Shown: positions 52,889-62,545 of the stretch, one piece after another
How positions within the stretch are numbered: the first letter of the stretch is position 1
Layout of the letters: every line of letters begins with the position of its first letter
NCBI GenBank assembly: GCA_963663615.1
Contig: OY760517.1
Coordinates: forward strand, 682,001 to 746,000
From: G963663615 sp963663615
Lineage (GTDB): Bacteria > Bacteroidota > Ignavibacteria > Ignavibacteriales > Melioribacteraceae
Reading direction: 5' to 3'
DNA: 64,000 nucleotides
Notes under the pieces: model-generated
Seen by the model: the letters and a program-made list of their open reading frames with translations, nothing else
Databases searched by the model: none
Told to the model about the DNA's origin: nothing
Translations under genes and position numbers: made by a program

Positions 52889-55405
52889 TTACTTTAGCAA
52901 TATCATTTTCCTTGTTATTGAGCGATTACCGGAAAAAAGCTGGTAAAAATATACCCCGGATGCCAAATAATTACCATTGAGCTTATAGTTATAACGTCCT
53001 GCATTTAAAGTATTGTCTATTAAAGTTTTTACTAATTCCCCCTTTATATTATACATTCTTAACACCGTATGCTCTCTGCGAGGAATCGAAAACTCAATCG
53101 TTGTTTCGGGATTAAAAGGATTAGGGTAATTTTGACTTAAGCTATAATCCGATGGAATAACTTCAAGTTCCTCATTAACATCAGTGGCTACAAGAACAAC
53201 AGAAAAATTATCGAGATACAGATCATGTGCAAAACCACCGGCATTTATAGAAAGCCGTGCATCATAATCGGTATCATAATTCATGGTAAATTCGTAGGAA
53301 AAGTGTTGTGTATAGGTTTTTACAAGGGTCTGTCCTATTTCGCTGTAATCATCCCAGGGATCGCTGCTCCTCTCAAGTTTAATGGTTACAGCTCTGTTAT
53401 GTGCAGCCCTTGCATCATACTCAAGGCGATAAGTGTAACCTTTAATCAGCTGCAATCCCTTCTGTAAAAGCTGAACATCCCAAACATTACTGCCACCATT
53501 TGTAATCGAAATTTCATACTCGCCGTTACCGTTAACATAACTTGTTGCACTGCCATTATTATAAGTGCTAAACTCCCAGTTGTTTGTACCATTTGAAAAT
53601 GTACCGTTTGTAATAATATTTTCACCCGGTCCTATAAAATTTACAACAGCAGATACTGTATTTGAAAGCGGACTTTGGTTACCATTTTCATCAACAGCAA
53701 TTATCCGGAAATAGTATAGCGAGCCGTTTGAAAGGTCGGTTAAATTAATAATATTTTCAGTAGCAGTATCGATAATTGTATAACCCTGCCCCGATTTTGC
53801 AGCATATACAAGCCATTTGCTAACATTGGAATCCCCAAATTTATTACATAGTAATGTAACTTTGTCGGGGTGTGATTCAACCATTAGTGATGGGAAAGGA
53901 TCCAAATAATCCCACTCGAACTTAAATGAGCGGTAACAATGGTAGGAATCGTTAAAATCACCTTCGTACACCACGTTACCTTCAGGAGTAACCTCCACAT
54001 ATTTAGGTAAAGTTTGGTCTGAATAATTAAGGAAAGTGTTACCATTTGGAAGTCGTTTTGTATTACCCATCCAGAACGTGTATCTTTCAGGAGTATGGCG
54101 ATATTCCCATACCTTTGTAGCAGTCATGTTAGCAGTATCAAGCTTAAATTCAACGGCACGGGAAAAAGATGGAGAGTGATAATTACCGTTATCAAAAATT
54201 GTATAATTACCCGGAACTCCCGGTACCGCACGTATGCAATGCTGATACGAAATGCCATAATCATCATTAACCAGCATAAACTGGTTGTTTTCGCCACCGA
54301 AACGCCAAATCATTTCCCCGGTCTGCCTGTCTATTTTAGTTACCTCACTCAGGTGTCTGGAGGATGTAATTATATTGCCATCGTAATCAGTTGCAACGGA
54401 GTTCATGTGAACATAATCGATGTATGTGCCATACAGGTTTTCATGAACTGCATCAACAATATTAAAATTATCGGAGCTAAGCCATTCAAATACAAGGTTT
54501 TTGTTCTCATCGAACTCCTGAACGTGGTTATCAACAATTTCAACATTAGTTTTACCCCCGGCAATTAACTTACTCATATCAACATTACGGTATCCAAGTG
54601 CAATTAAAAAGTAATGTCCGTTTTCGGTCATAAAAAGTTCATGCTCATCAGTACCGTAACCATTAGCACACTTAAATGTATCGGTAATAGTTAGTGAGGA
54701 ATCCATACCCACAAAAGCGTAAAGATTGCTAATAATTCTTCTTGTTAGCATACCGTTCGGCTGAACCTTAAAATCTCTTGCCCGCTCCTCAACCTTTTTG
54801 AATGCGTATGGCGAACCATCGGGATTAAGTATCATAATATAGGGTGCACCACCCCAGTTATTAAGGAATATTTTACCCGGAGCCTGACCCGGTAAATTTA
54901 TAGCCGGAGTAAAAACGGGGAAATCGGAAGGTACAGCCACACCGTTAATAATTTGCGGTTTGCCTGTTAATTCCGGTTGAGCTGCAGTTTTAATTATCTC
55001 CTGCTCGTATTTCCTTTCATCGGAAACAAGATTATATATTCTGTTATCAAAAGGTTGTACGCTGTTGGTAGTAAATGTATAGTGCATATTATTAACAGTT
55101 ACTGATACAACTTCATCCGGTACAAAATTGTTGAATGGCTTAAATATTAGTGTGTTGCCAGATATAATTATTTTACCCTCATTGTTGCCCGATTTTTCGC
55201 CGGTTACTGTAATGCGGAATGTATTTTTGCTTAAAAGATTACTCTTTTCAACTGGCACTTTAAAAATAAGTTGGGTTTGCGGGGAAACAAATTTTGCATC
55301 CGGCTTTGGATGAATGTAAACAAGATTGTTTGTTGTTAAACCTGCAAATATTTGTGAAGCTAAAATAATAAGAGTAAGCAATACTGCCTTTGTATAAAAA
55401 TTCAT
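52889..55405 (-). CDS. Arylsulfotransferase-like T9SS exoprotein, paralogue 3
   Basis: 838 residues from the ATG at 55405, chosen over an upstream start because the signal MNFYTKAVLLTLIILASQIFAG follows directly. The architecture equals that of paralogue 2: an Ig-like domain, the ASST propeller (DYVHMNSVATDYDGNIITSSR, KIDRQTGEMIWRFGG, SYQHCIRAVPG, FDNGNYHSPSFSRAVEF), a fibronectin III-like strand set (PDKVTLLCNKFGDS), a CBM-like region (IITNGTFSNGTNNWEFS) and a T9SS tail (LSQNYPNPFNPET to KMILLK). Product and substrate are not shown by the sequence. First gene of the pair transcribed toward 50339. Confidence 0.87.
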   Translation of the reverse strand: MNFYTKAVLLTLIILASQIFAGLTTNNLVYIHPKPDAKFVSPQTQLIFKVPVEKSNLLSKNTFRITVTGEKSGNNEGKIIISGNTLIFKPFNNFVPDEVVSVTVNNMHYTFTTNSVQPFDNRIYNLVSDERKYEQEIIKTAAQPELTGKPQIINGVAVPSDFPVFTPAINLPGQAPGKIFLNNWGGAPYIMILNPDGSPYAFKKVEERARDFKVQPNGMLTRRIISNLYAFVGMDSSLTITDTFKCANGYGTDEHELFMTENGHYFLIALGYRNVDMSKLIAGGKTNVEIVDNHVQEFDENKNLVFEWLSSDNFNIVDAVHENLYGTYIDYVHMNSVATDYDGNIITSSRHLSEVTKIDRQTGEMIWRFGGENNQFMLVNDDYGISYQHCIRAVPGVPGNYTIFDNGNYHSPSFSRAVEFKLDTANMTATKVWEYRHTPERYTFWMGNTKRLPNGNTFLNYSDQTLPKYVEVTPEGNVVYEGDFNDSYHCYRSFKFEWDYLDPFPSLMVESHPDKVTLLCNKFGDSNVSKWLVYAAKSGQGYTIIDTATENIINLTDLSNGSLYYFRIIAVDENGNQSPLSNTVSAVVNFIGPGENIITNGTFSNGTNNWEFSTYNNGSATSYVNGNGEYEISITNGGSNVWDVQLLQKGLQLIKGYTYRLEYDARAAHNRAVTIKLERSSDPWDDYSEIGQTLVKTYTQHFSYEFTMNYDTDYDARLSINAGGFAHDLYLDNFSVVLVATDVNEELEVIPSDYSLSQNYPNPFNPETTIEFSIPRREHTVLRMYNIKGELVKTLIDNTLNAGRYNYKLNGNYLASGVYFYQLFSGNRSITRKMILLK

Positions 55406-55617
55406 GTCCCCGCCAAACTGCTTATGATTGATAATTACCATTCATATTACAATTATAGTGCCACTAAATTGACATAAATTATACTGATTCTTCAATGTAA
55501 CATATCCCTAAATTAAATTTAGGAATTCAAACTTTCATTTTAATTTTTATATTGTGTAGTGATTAATTATTATTGTAAATGAATTATATGTTATAACAGT
55601 AGTATGCCGGAGAGGTA

Positions 55618-56043
55618 ATGGATATAAAAAGTAATCATGAAAGAATAGTTAAAGAATTTGAAGATTTTAATGATTGGGAAGAAAGATACGCATATATAAT
55701 TAAACTTGGCAAGAACCTGCCAGAATATCCCGAAGAATTCAGAAGCGAAAAGTTTAAAATAGATGGATGTCAATCACAAGTATGGATGCATCCAAAACCG
55801 GAAGATGGTGCAATTAAGTTTGAAGCTGATAGTGATGCAATGATTGTAAAAGGACTTATTGCTATTTTGCTTAAGGCGTATTCAGGGTACAAGCCATCCG
55901 AAATTTTATCTTCTCCACCCGAATTTTTGAAAAAAATTGGTATCGATAGTCATCTTTCCCCAACACGTAAAAACGGATTGGGTGCGATGCTAAAACAAAT
56001 AAATATGTACGCACTGGCTTTAAAAACAGTATTGGAAAAATAA
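55618..56043 (+). CDS. sufE: SufE-family sulfur acceptor protein
   Basis: 141 residues. It accepts sulfur from the cysteine desulfurase SufS and passes it to the SufBCD scaffold. The active Cys lies in KIDGCQSQVWMHP, and the flanking motifs are YIIKLGKNLPEYPEEF and GLIAILLKAYSGYKPSEIL. It stands apart from any suf operon, and the next gene, a sensor kinase, starts 4 bases after its stop. The ATG at 55618 follows the GGAGAGG site at about 55609. Confidence 0.93.
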   Translation: MDIKSNHERIVKEFEDFNDWEERYAYIIKLGKNLPEYPEEFRSEKFKIDGCQSQVWMHPKPEDGAIKFEADSDAMIVKGLIAILLKAYSGYKPSEILSSPPEFLKKIGIDSHLSPTRKNGLGAMLKQINMYALALKTVLEK

Positions 56044-56047
56044 TACC

Positions 56048-57313
56048 ATGCTACAAGATCTGGAAAATGCAAGCAAACAAGATTTAATTGAAGAAATTAA
56101 AAGGTTAAGAGGCGATCAGGAAGATCAGCCTGCTGAAGCCGAAGGTGATGACGACCTTCTTCAACTTGATGAAGATTTTTTTAATACCCTCATGAATTTT
56201 GGTGGATTTGACCTTAATAATATCATGATGCAGTTTATCGACAGTATGCTGAACAATATTCCTACTCCTGCTTACTGCCTCAATATGGATGGGGAGATAG
56301 TTAGCTACAACAAAGGGTTCCTGGCATTTTGTGGTTTTGATGCCCAAAAGATTGATGTTATAAAGCTTGAGCACATTTTTAGTAGCGAAACCTTGTATGA
56401 GGAAACAAAGATCAACAAGGAAGTTTTTGGTAATAACGATTTTGTGAGTTACGAAACAGTTTTCCAGATGAAAAACGAGGAAATGAAGGATGCTGCCGTT
56501 AGTAAATCAGTATTTCAGAATTTTGACGGTTCGCTGGTTGGACTAATAACCGTTATAAATGATGTTACTGAAAAGAAAGCTGCCGAAAGGGCACTTGTTA
56601 CTTCCGAAAGAAAGCTGAGAGAATTAAACTCAACAAAAGATAAATTGTTCTCAATCATTTCACACGATCTTAAAAACCCTGTGCTGGCTGTATTAAGTAT
56701 TTCAAATATGCTTAAAAACGATTTTGACAGTTTTGAAAGTGAAGACATACATAGTTTTCTTAACGATATTACCAATTCTGCTGAACAGACATATACATTA
56801 CTTGAAAACCTGTTACAATGGTCACTTTCACAACGAGGTCAGTTAAAGCTTAATCATCAGCTTCAAAGGCTTTCGCTTCTGGTTGATGAAACTATTGAGG
56901 TTTTTGATGCTGCTGCCAAAAGTAAATATATAGATATTATAACCGAAGTTCCCAAAGACCTTGCAGGTGTTTTCGACCGAAACACAATACTTACGGTTTT
57001 CCGCAATCTTGTTTCAAATGCAATAAAGTTTACAAATAACAGCGGCAAGATTGTAATCTCATCCCGGGTTTATGATTCCTACGTTGAGGTGCTTGTAAAA
57101 GATTCGGGAATAGGTATTGCAGAAGAAGACCTGGAGAAACTTTTTAAGCTTGAGGTTGATACTTCAACTATTGGCAATTCTGTTGAGAAAGGTACAGGGC
57201 TTGGACTAATTCTTTGCAAGGAGTTTGTTGAGCTAAACAATGGTAAAATTTACGCTGAGAGCGATCTAAACATAGGCACAACATTTATATTTACTCTTCC
57301 GAAAGAAAAGTGA
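56048..57313 (+). CDS. PAS-domain soluble histidine kinase
   Basis: 421 residues, no membrane segment. An N-terminal coiled coil with an acidic stretch (RGDQEDQPAEAEGDDDLLQLDEDF) precedes a PAS domain at about 70-190 (DSMLNNIPTPAYCLNMDGEIVSYNKGFLAFCGFDAQ...TVINDVTEKKAAERALVTSERKL). The HisKA H-box is IISHDLKNPVLAVL, then the N-box FRNLVSNAIKF, the G1 box KDSGIGI and the G2 box GTGLGL. The PAS sequence resembles those that bind small ligands but has no visible haem or flavin signature. It starts 4 bases after sufE, so the two are probably co-transcribed, though the link may be accidental. No response regulator is adjacent. Confidence 0.92.
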   Translation: MLQDLENASKQDLIEEIKRLRGDQEDQPAEAEGDDDLLQLDEDFFNTLMNFGGFDLNNIMMQFIDSMLNNIPTPAYCLNMDGEIVSYNKGFLAFCGFDAQKIDVIKLEHIFSSETLYEETKINKEVFGNNDFVSYETVFQMKNEEMKDAAVSKSVFQNFDGSLVGLITVINDVTEKKAAERALVTSERKLRELNSTKDKLFSIISHDLKNPVLAVLSISNMLKNDFDSFESEDIHSFLNDITNSAEQTYTLLENLLQWSLSQRGQLKLNHQLQRLSLLVDETIEVFDAAAKSKYIDIITEVPKDLAGVFDRNTILTVFRNLVSNAIKFTNNSGKIVISSRVYDSYVEVLVKDSGIGIAEEDLEKLFKLEVDTSTIGNSVEKGTGLGLILCKEFVELNNGKIYAESDLNIGTTFIFTLPKEK

Positions 57314-57326
57314 TTTCTGTGATGCT

Positions 57327-57362
57327 GGTCATTTTATAAATTTTTAAGTGGATAAAATGACC
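57327..57362 (+). terminator. Hairpin after PAS kinase
   Basis: ggtcattttat / ataaaatgacc arms, 11 bp perfect, with a 14-base loop. The T-rich run after it is short. Confidence 0.55.
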
Positions 57363-57428
57363 TTTCTCATAATTCCTTTTGTTGTTTAGGTATATATTGA
57401 AATGATGTTTCATTAATACTTAGCAGCA

Positions 57429-58364
57429 ATGGGTTTTATTTATAATAAAGACGAGAATAGATTAAGAGGCTTTTTCCGAATTGTTTTACAGTTTGCTGCA
57501 TTCATTACGCTAATTATTTACATCCCGCCCGTTTTTAGTCCCTATATAAAAAGTGATTTCTGGTATATCTTTGCTGATGAAATTTTTTACACTGGTGCTG
57601 CTGTTCTTACAGTATTTCTTGCAGTTAAATTACTTGACAAAAGAAAAATTAGTGAGATTGGAATTCAATTTAATCATGGCTGGTTCAGGCGGTTTTTAAT
57701 TGGATTTGGATTTGGGTTTGTTATAATCTCATCTATTTTTATTGTTTTGTACCTTACCGGAATTGTTACAATAAATGAGTTTTTCCATTCAAAACTACCC
57801 GAATCATTTACACTGCTTATTATAGTAAGATTTATTGGTTATCTTCTTGTGGCATTTAATGAGGAGCTGGTATTTAGAGGCTACCAGCTAAGGAATATTG
57901 AAGATTCTCTTTCGGGCAAAAATAGTATTAGACGAACTCCCGAGTTTTACGCATTGATTATAACTTCCCTTTTGTTTGGACTTGTACATTCTCTTAATCC
58001 GGATGTTACAATTATGAGTCTGTTAAATCTTATTGTAATCGGGTTATTGTATGGGTACGCGTTTCTCTTTACCAAAACTTTGGCAATACCGGTTGGTATT
58101 CATGCTGCCTGGAATTTTACTATGGGCAACGTTTATGGTTTTCCGGTAAGCGGATTCCATCCTTATGTAAGTATTTTTAATGTTAGTATAGCTGGTCCCG
58201 AATTTCTCTCCGGAGGTAAATTTGGTCCCGAGGGGGGAGTAATAATAGTAATTGCTATAATTACCGGACTGGTAATTGCAAGGCTTGTATTTAAGAAAAA
58301 GGTTTACAATAAAACAATTATGGATAATATAAAATCTAAAAAGCTTTCTGCCTACCTAAAATAG
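57429..58364 (+). CDS. CPBP-family intramembrane protease
   Basis: 311 residues with about eight membrane segments. The CPBP/CAAX protease signature is present: FNEELVFRGYQLRNIED (EExxxR), FGLVHSLNPD (His) and PVGIHAAWNFTMG (HxxxN). Bacterial members process prenylated or other membrane proteins, or act in immunity and toxin maturation; the substrate is not evident. It lies alone between two hairpins. Confidence 0.88.
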   Translation: MGFIYNKDENRLRGFFRIVLQFAAFITLIIYIPPVFSPYIKSDFWYIFADEIFYTGAAVLTVFLAVKLLDKRKISEIGIQFNHGWFRRFLIGFGFGFVIISSIFIVLYLTGIVTINEFFHSKLPESFTLLIIVRFIGYLLVAFNEELVFRGYQLRNIEDSLSGKNSIRRTPEFYALIITSLLFGLVHSLNPDVTIMSLLNLIVIGLLYGYAFLFTKTLAIPVGIHAAWNFTMGNVYGFPVSGFHPYVSIFNVSIAGPEFLSGGKFGPEGGVIIVIAIITGLVIARLVFKKKVYNKTIMDNIKSKKLSAYLK

Positions 58365-58414
58365 TTTTTATTCTTGGCAGCATTAGTTAACTCTGCTTAT
58401 TATAATGCATTAAG

Positions 58415-58480
58415 CCTTTTGCAACTTCTTTGCTGCCAAAAGTTAGGGGCTGATTTAGCAACTTGCGAAGATGCAAAAGG
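58415..58480. repeat. Imperfect inverted repeat between convergent genes
   Basis: ccttttgcaacttc (58415-58428) pairs with gaagatgcaaaagg (58467-58480), 13 of 14 bases, around a 38-base centre that contains a second copy of gcaactt. It probably acts as a bidirectional terminator. Confidence 0.5.
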
Positions 58481-58509
58481 TTAAAAAGCAATTTCAGAAA
58501 GGTGCAATT

Positions 58510-59487
58510 TTATTCGCGTTCTTCTTCTTCCGAGTAAAAACGCTTTGCCCATAGCAATGTTTTTTTAATTCCATCTTCAAGCGGGGTTGAGGGAAGATAC
58601 CCAAAAGTTTTCCTGAATTTCGATCCGTCAAGAATCAACTCTTCCCGTTTAAGGTAGAGCATTTCTTTAACTTCTTTTATAAGTGGGTTAAATAAACCCA
58701 GAATAGTAAAAACAAGATCGGAGTTAAGAAAACTAAACTTGCTTCCTTTACCAGCTATTCGGGAAATTGTGCTTAAATATTTCTCACTAGTTACTGGCTC
58801 ATAAGCAGGAACATTAAACTCCTGATTCTTACCTTCTTCGGAAAGTCCTGCAATTACCATAGCCTTACCGGCATCCTCAATAAAAATATATTCTATTAGT
58901 ACATTGGCAGCACCAATCCACTGCATTTTTTTACCTTCCAGTGCGTTTGTATATACCTTTTCAGAAAGACCGTTTACAACATACGGACCGTAAAAATCAG
59001 GCATTCTTACAATTGTGTATTCAAGTTTGCCCCTTTCTCCATTCTCAAAAAGAATATCTTCCATTTTTTTACGGATGCCACCTTTTTTTGTATGGGGATA
59101 TTTCAAGTGATCTTCATGAACCGGATTTTCTTCTGCATGTCCGTAAATATAAACGTTACCCGGAAATACAAAACGCAGTGAGCTTTTCATTGCTACACTT
59201 AATGAGGTTTTAAGTAATGGTATGGCCTTTTCTTCCCATTGCGGGTATGGAATGTTGAGGCAATAAAACAGTGATTTGCAACCCAGGGCTGCTTTTTGTA
59301 CATCATCAACATTGGAAGCATCACCAGTAATAATTTCAATGTCTTTATATTCACCGAAATACTTTTCTGCCTTTGCTTTATCTCTTACCAAAATAACAGG
59401 AACTTCATCTTTTTCTAATAAAGCCTTAACCACGGCTCTACCAATTCCACCAGTTGCACCGAGTACAAGATTTTTAGCGATTTCCAT
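58510..59487 (-). CDS. NAD(P)-binding epimerase/dehydratase-like protein
   Basis: 325 residues. Extended short-chain dehydrogenase fold: VLGATGGIGRAVVKALLEKD binds the cofactor, GDASNVDDVQ follows, and the Tyr/Lys pair is probably in YPHTKKGGIRKKMEDIL, an unusual spacing. A later segment EYIFIEDAGKAMVIAG resembles the NmrA/NAD-epimerase group. It is cytoplasmic. The substrate is unknown. It lies alone, divergent from recG. Confidence 0.8.
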   Translation of the reverse strand: MEIAKNLVLGATGGIGRAVVKALLEKDEVPVILVRDKAKAEKYFGEYKDIEIITGDASNVDDVQKAALGCKSLFYCLNIPYPQWEEKAIPLLKTSLSVAMKSSLRFVFPGNVYIYGHAEENPVHEDHLKYPHTKKGGIRKKMEDILFENGERGKLEYTIVRMPDFYGPYVVNGLSEKVYTNALEGKKMQWIGAANVLIEYIFIEDAGKAMVIAGLSEEGKNQEFNVPAYEPVTSEKYLSTISRIAGKGSKFSFLNSDLVFTILGLFNPLIKEVKEMLYLKREELILDGSKFRKTFGYLPSTPLEDGIKKTLLWAKRFYSEEEERE

Positions 59488-59648
59488 TTTTACCTGATAA
59501 AATTATTATAATTAAACTTATGCTTAAAATAGACGTTTTATTCACAAAGATGTTAATTAAATACTAATAATGCACTATTTAACGTAAAATTATTGCTATA
59601 TTTTTTGTATTTTATTTGCATACGGATAACTTATGCTTAAGGGATTAC

Positions 59649-61835
59649 ATGACACAGAACGGGTTTTCTTTATCAGACCCAGTTACCAAACTTGCGTCAG
59701 TGGGTAGCAAAAGGGCAGAAGCGTTTGAATCCCTTGGGATAAAATCAATTCGCGATCTGCTTTTTTATTTTCCCCACAGGCACCTGAACAGATTAACTGA
59801 TATTAACTCTTCACAGGTTAAAAAGTACGTTGCCAACGATTATGATGGCGAGGTTACTTTGTGGGGTATTGTTATCAGCAAGGAACTAATAAGTTACTCC
59901 AAGAAGAAGGTATTTAAGGTAGCCTTTAAGGACTCCAACGGCTCGTTTGAATGTGTATGGTTTCAAAGTATTAACTTTTTTAAGGACAAGTTTAATACTG
60001 GTGAGTCGTATGCAATTTCCGGAAAGCCAACGCTTACGCGTTATAACCATTTACAGTTTGCTCATCCCGAGTTCGATAAAATTAGCCAGGACGAAACTGC
60101 CAGTTATAAAAGTGATGGAAAAATATTACCGGTTTACTCGTTGCCAGCTGCACTAAAGAAAAAGAATATTGGTGACATTGGTCTGCGGAATATGATGTAC
60201 GAAGCCGTGGAAAATTATACCAGTCTGCTTGATGAATCTTTACCTGTGAATCTTGTAAAAGCTAACAGATTGTTACCGTTTCCGGAAGCAATAAGGAATA
60301 TGCACTTTCCGGAAAATCAGGAGATGCTGAAGCAGGCAATTAGAAGGTTAAAGTATGATGAGCTATTCTTTTTTGAAGTGCTTATAGCTCTCAAAAAGAG
60401 TAAGATAAAAAAAGAAATTGCTGGTACTGTATATAGAGTTGACAAGAATATTATAAACAGATTTATAGAGTCTCTGCCTTTTGAGCTAACGGATTCGCAA
60501 CTTGAGGTCCTCAGCGAAATAAGAAAAGATTTGGAAAGTAAACATCCGTTAAACCGTTTGGTGCAAGGTGATGTTGGAAGCGGTAAAACTATGGTAGCCC
60601 TTATTACAATGCTTATTGTTGTGAAAAATGGTTATCAGGCGGCACTAATGGCTCCAACTGAAATACTCGCAAACCAGCATTATATTACCCTTACAAAACT
60701 ACTAAACCAATTTGATGTAAATGTAACACTGCTTACAGGTGGACTTTCAGGCTCTGAGAAAAAGCAGGGTAACGAGGATGTAAAATCGAACAATGCCGAT
60801 ATTGTAATTGGTACACATGCATTGATTGAGTCGGGGGTTGAGTTTAGTAATTTGGGACTGGTGGTAATTGATGAGCAACACAGGTTTGGTGTTGCCCAAA
60901 GAGCGAGACTTATTGATAAAACAAAATTTACCGATACGCTCATTATGACAGCAACACCTATACCAAGAACACTTTCAATGTCGTTTTATGGGGATCTGGA
61001 TGTGTCGGTTATTGATAAACCTCCTGCTAACAGGAAGCCGGTAAGAACAGTTCTTCGGGGTGAATCGAGTCTCGATAACATTTACAAGTTTATTATCGAA
61101 AAAGCCGGGGAAGGTTACCAGTCCTATATTGTTTTTCCTTTGGTTGAGGAATCAGAAAAAATTGAGCTTAAAGCTGCAATGACTCATTACGAGGAGTTAA
61201 GTAAGAACCAGCTTAAGAGCTTACGGGTGGGATTGCTTCACGGTAAAATGAAATGGAATGAGAAAGAAGAAAGAATGAAAAAGTTTGCCAACCGTGAGTA
61301 TGATGTACTTATTTCAACAACAGTAATTGAGGTTGGAATAGACGTTCCGGGTGCAAACATTATTTTAATTAATGATGCCAACAGGTTCGGACTTTCGCAG
61401 CTGCACCAGTTAAGGGGCAGGGTTGGAAGAGGTGCCGAACAGGCTTATTGTGTGCTGGTTACGAAGGATGAATATACCATTCTTCATAAAAAAATGACCT
61501 TCGATTTTAATTACCTTTCACCAAAGCAAATTGAAAAGAACAAGGCAATTCTAAGATTAAACGCAATGGTAAAGTTTACCAGCGGATTTGATCTTTCCGA
61601 AATTGACCTAAAGCTGCGTGGTCCCGGTGATATGTTTAGTACAAAACAAAGTGGTATGCCGGAGTTCAGATTTGCTAATCTTGCTGAAGATACTGCCTTG
61701 CTCGTTAAAGCCAGGGAGGATGCATTTAGTGTAGTTAATGATGACCACAAACTAAAATCTTCGGAAAATAAATCAATCAGGAAAAAGTTAACCGAATCAT
61801 ATCAAAAAAATATGGAATATGCTGGTATTGGGTGA
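59649..61835 (+). CDS. recG: ATP-dependent DNA helicase RecG
   Basis: 728 residues from ATG 59649; an open frame continues 33 bases upstream, but AAGGGA lies before this ATG and the N-terminus MTQNGFSLSDPVTKLASVG is the normal wedge-domain start. An OB-fold (GEVTLWGIVISKELISYSKKK) is followed by helicase motifs: Q-GDVGSGKTMVA (Walker A), VVIDEQHRFGV (DExH), MTATPIPRTLSM, and in the second RecA domain STTVIEVGIDVPGA and QLRGRVGRG. It remodels stalled forks by branch migration. It has its own upstream region. Confidence 0.97.
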   Translation: MTQNGFSLSDPVTKLASVGSKRAEAFESLGIKSIRDLLFYFPHRHLNRLTDINSSQVKKYVANDYDGEVTLWGIVISKELISYSKKKVFKVAFKDSNGSFECVWFQSINFFKDKFNTGESYAISGKPTLTRYNHLQFAHPEFDKISQDETASYKSDGKILPVYSLPAALKKKNIGDIGLRNMMYEAVENYTSLLDESLPVNLVKANRLLPFPEAIRNMHFPENQEMLKQAIRRLKYDELFFFEVLIALKKSKIKKEIAGTVYRVDKNIINRFIESLPFELTDSQLEVLSEIRKDLESKHPLNRLVQGDVGSGKTMVALITMLIVVKNGYQAALMAPTEILANQHYITLTKLLNQFDVNVTLLTGGLSGSEKKQGNEDVKSNNADIVIGTHALIESGVEFSNLGLVVIDEQHRFGVAQRARLIDKTKFTDTLIMTATPIPRTLSMSFYGDLDVSVIDKPPANRKPVRTVLRGESSLDNIYKFIIEKAGEGYQSYIVFPLVEESEKIELKAAMTHYEELSKNQLKSLRVGLLHGKMKWNEKEERMKKFANREYDVLISTTVIEVGIDVPGANIILINDANRFGLSQLHQLRGRVGRGAEQAYCVLVTKDEYTILHKKMTFDFNYLSPKQIEKNKAILRLNAMVKFTSGFDLSEIDLKLRGPGDMFSTKQSGMPEFRFANLAEDTALLVKAREDAFSVVNDDHKLKSSENKSIRKKLTESYQKNMEYAGIG

Positions 61836-61907
61836 ACTATCATAGGTAAATAGATATTTACATTTCTTTACGTTTGCTTATTAAATTTTAATAATTATGG
61901 AGCCTTT

Positions 61908-62468
61908 ATGAAGGTACTAAAAACAATTATAATAGTTCTGGTAACTTTGGTAGCCTTGTTTTTTATCGTATCACTCTTTTTACCCGGAGAATACAGGGTA
62001 GAACGTACCGTAACAATTAATGCAAACATAGTAACAGTATATGAACAGGTTGTTAACCTCGATAAATGGGATAAATGGAGTCCGTGGAAAATGATGGATG
62101 CAGGGGCGGATTATAAATTTGAAGGTACAATGGGTAAAGCTGGCTCTGCGATGATATGGAAAGGTGCCAAAATTGGTGAAGGCAGTTTAACTATAGAAGC
62201 AGTTGATTCCAACAAATCGATCAATACCAAACTTTCCTTTCTTAAACCTTTCGAATCTCACTCAAATGGTGAATGGATGTTTGAAGATAACGGTGGCAAA
62301 ACTGTTGTTACATGGGCTAACCTTGGTAAGCTAAACGGTCCTGTTGAAAAATATTTTGGTCTGGGAATGGATGGTATGATAGGTCCTGATTTTGAGAAAG
62401 GACTTAACAGACTAAAAATGGTTAGTGAAAAAATTAAGGTTGAAAAACCTGTTGAAGCTATGGAATAG
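61908..62468 (+). CDS. SRPBCC/START-like protein with N-terminal membrane anchor
   Basis: 186 residues. A single N-terminal helix (TIIIVLVTLVALFFIVSLFLP) is followed by an SRPBCC (polyketide cyclase/dehydrase-like) domain, YRVERTVTINANIVTVYEQVVNLDKWDKWSPWKMMD, ending in LKMVSEKIK. Proteins of this type bind hydrophobic ligands in a deep pocket. It faces NAD kinase across a terminator and starts 72 bases after recG. Role unknown. Confidence 0.85.
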   Translation: MKVLKTIIIVLVTLVALFFIVSLFLPGEYRVERTVTINANIVTVYEQVVNLDKWDKWSPWKMMDAGADYKFEGTMGKAGSAMIWKGAKIGEGSLTIEAVDSNKSINTKLSFLKPFESHSNGEWMFEDNGGKTVVTWANLGKLNGPVEKYFGLGMDGMIGPDFEKGLNRLKMVSEKIKVEKPVEAME

Positions 62469-62497
62469 TATTTGTAAAATAATTTAAAGAATTGATT

Positions 62498-62536
62498 AAC
62501 CGCTCCTATGCTTTTTTGTTAACGGAGCGGTTTTTT
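62498..62536. terminator. Terminator between SRPBCC gene and nadK
   Basis: aaccgctcc / ggagcggtt arms with a 17-base loop and a T-run; it lies between convergent genes. Confidence 0.8.
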
Positions 62537-62545
62537 ATTGCCTAC

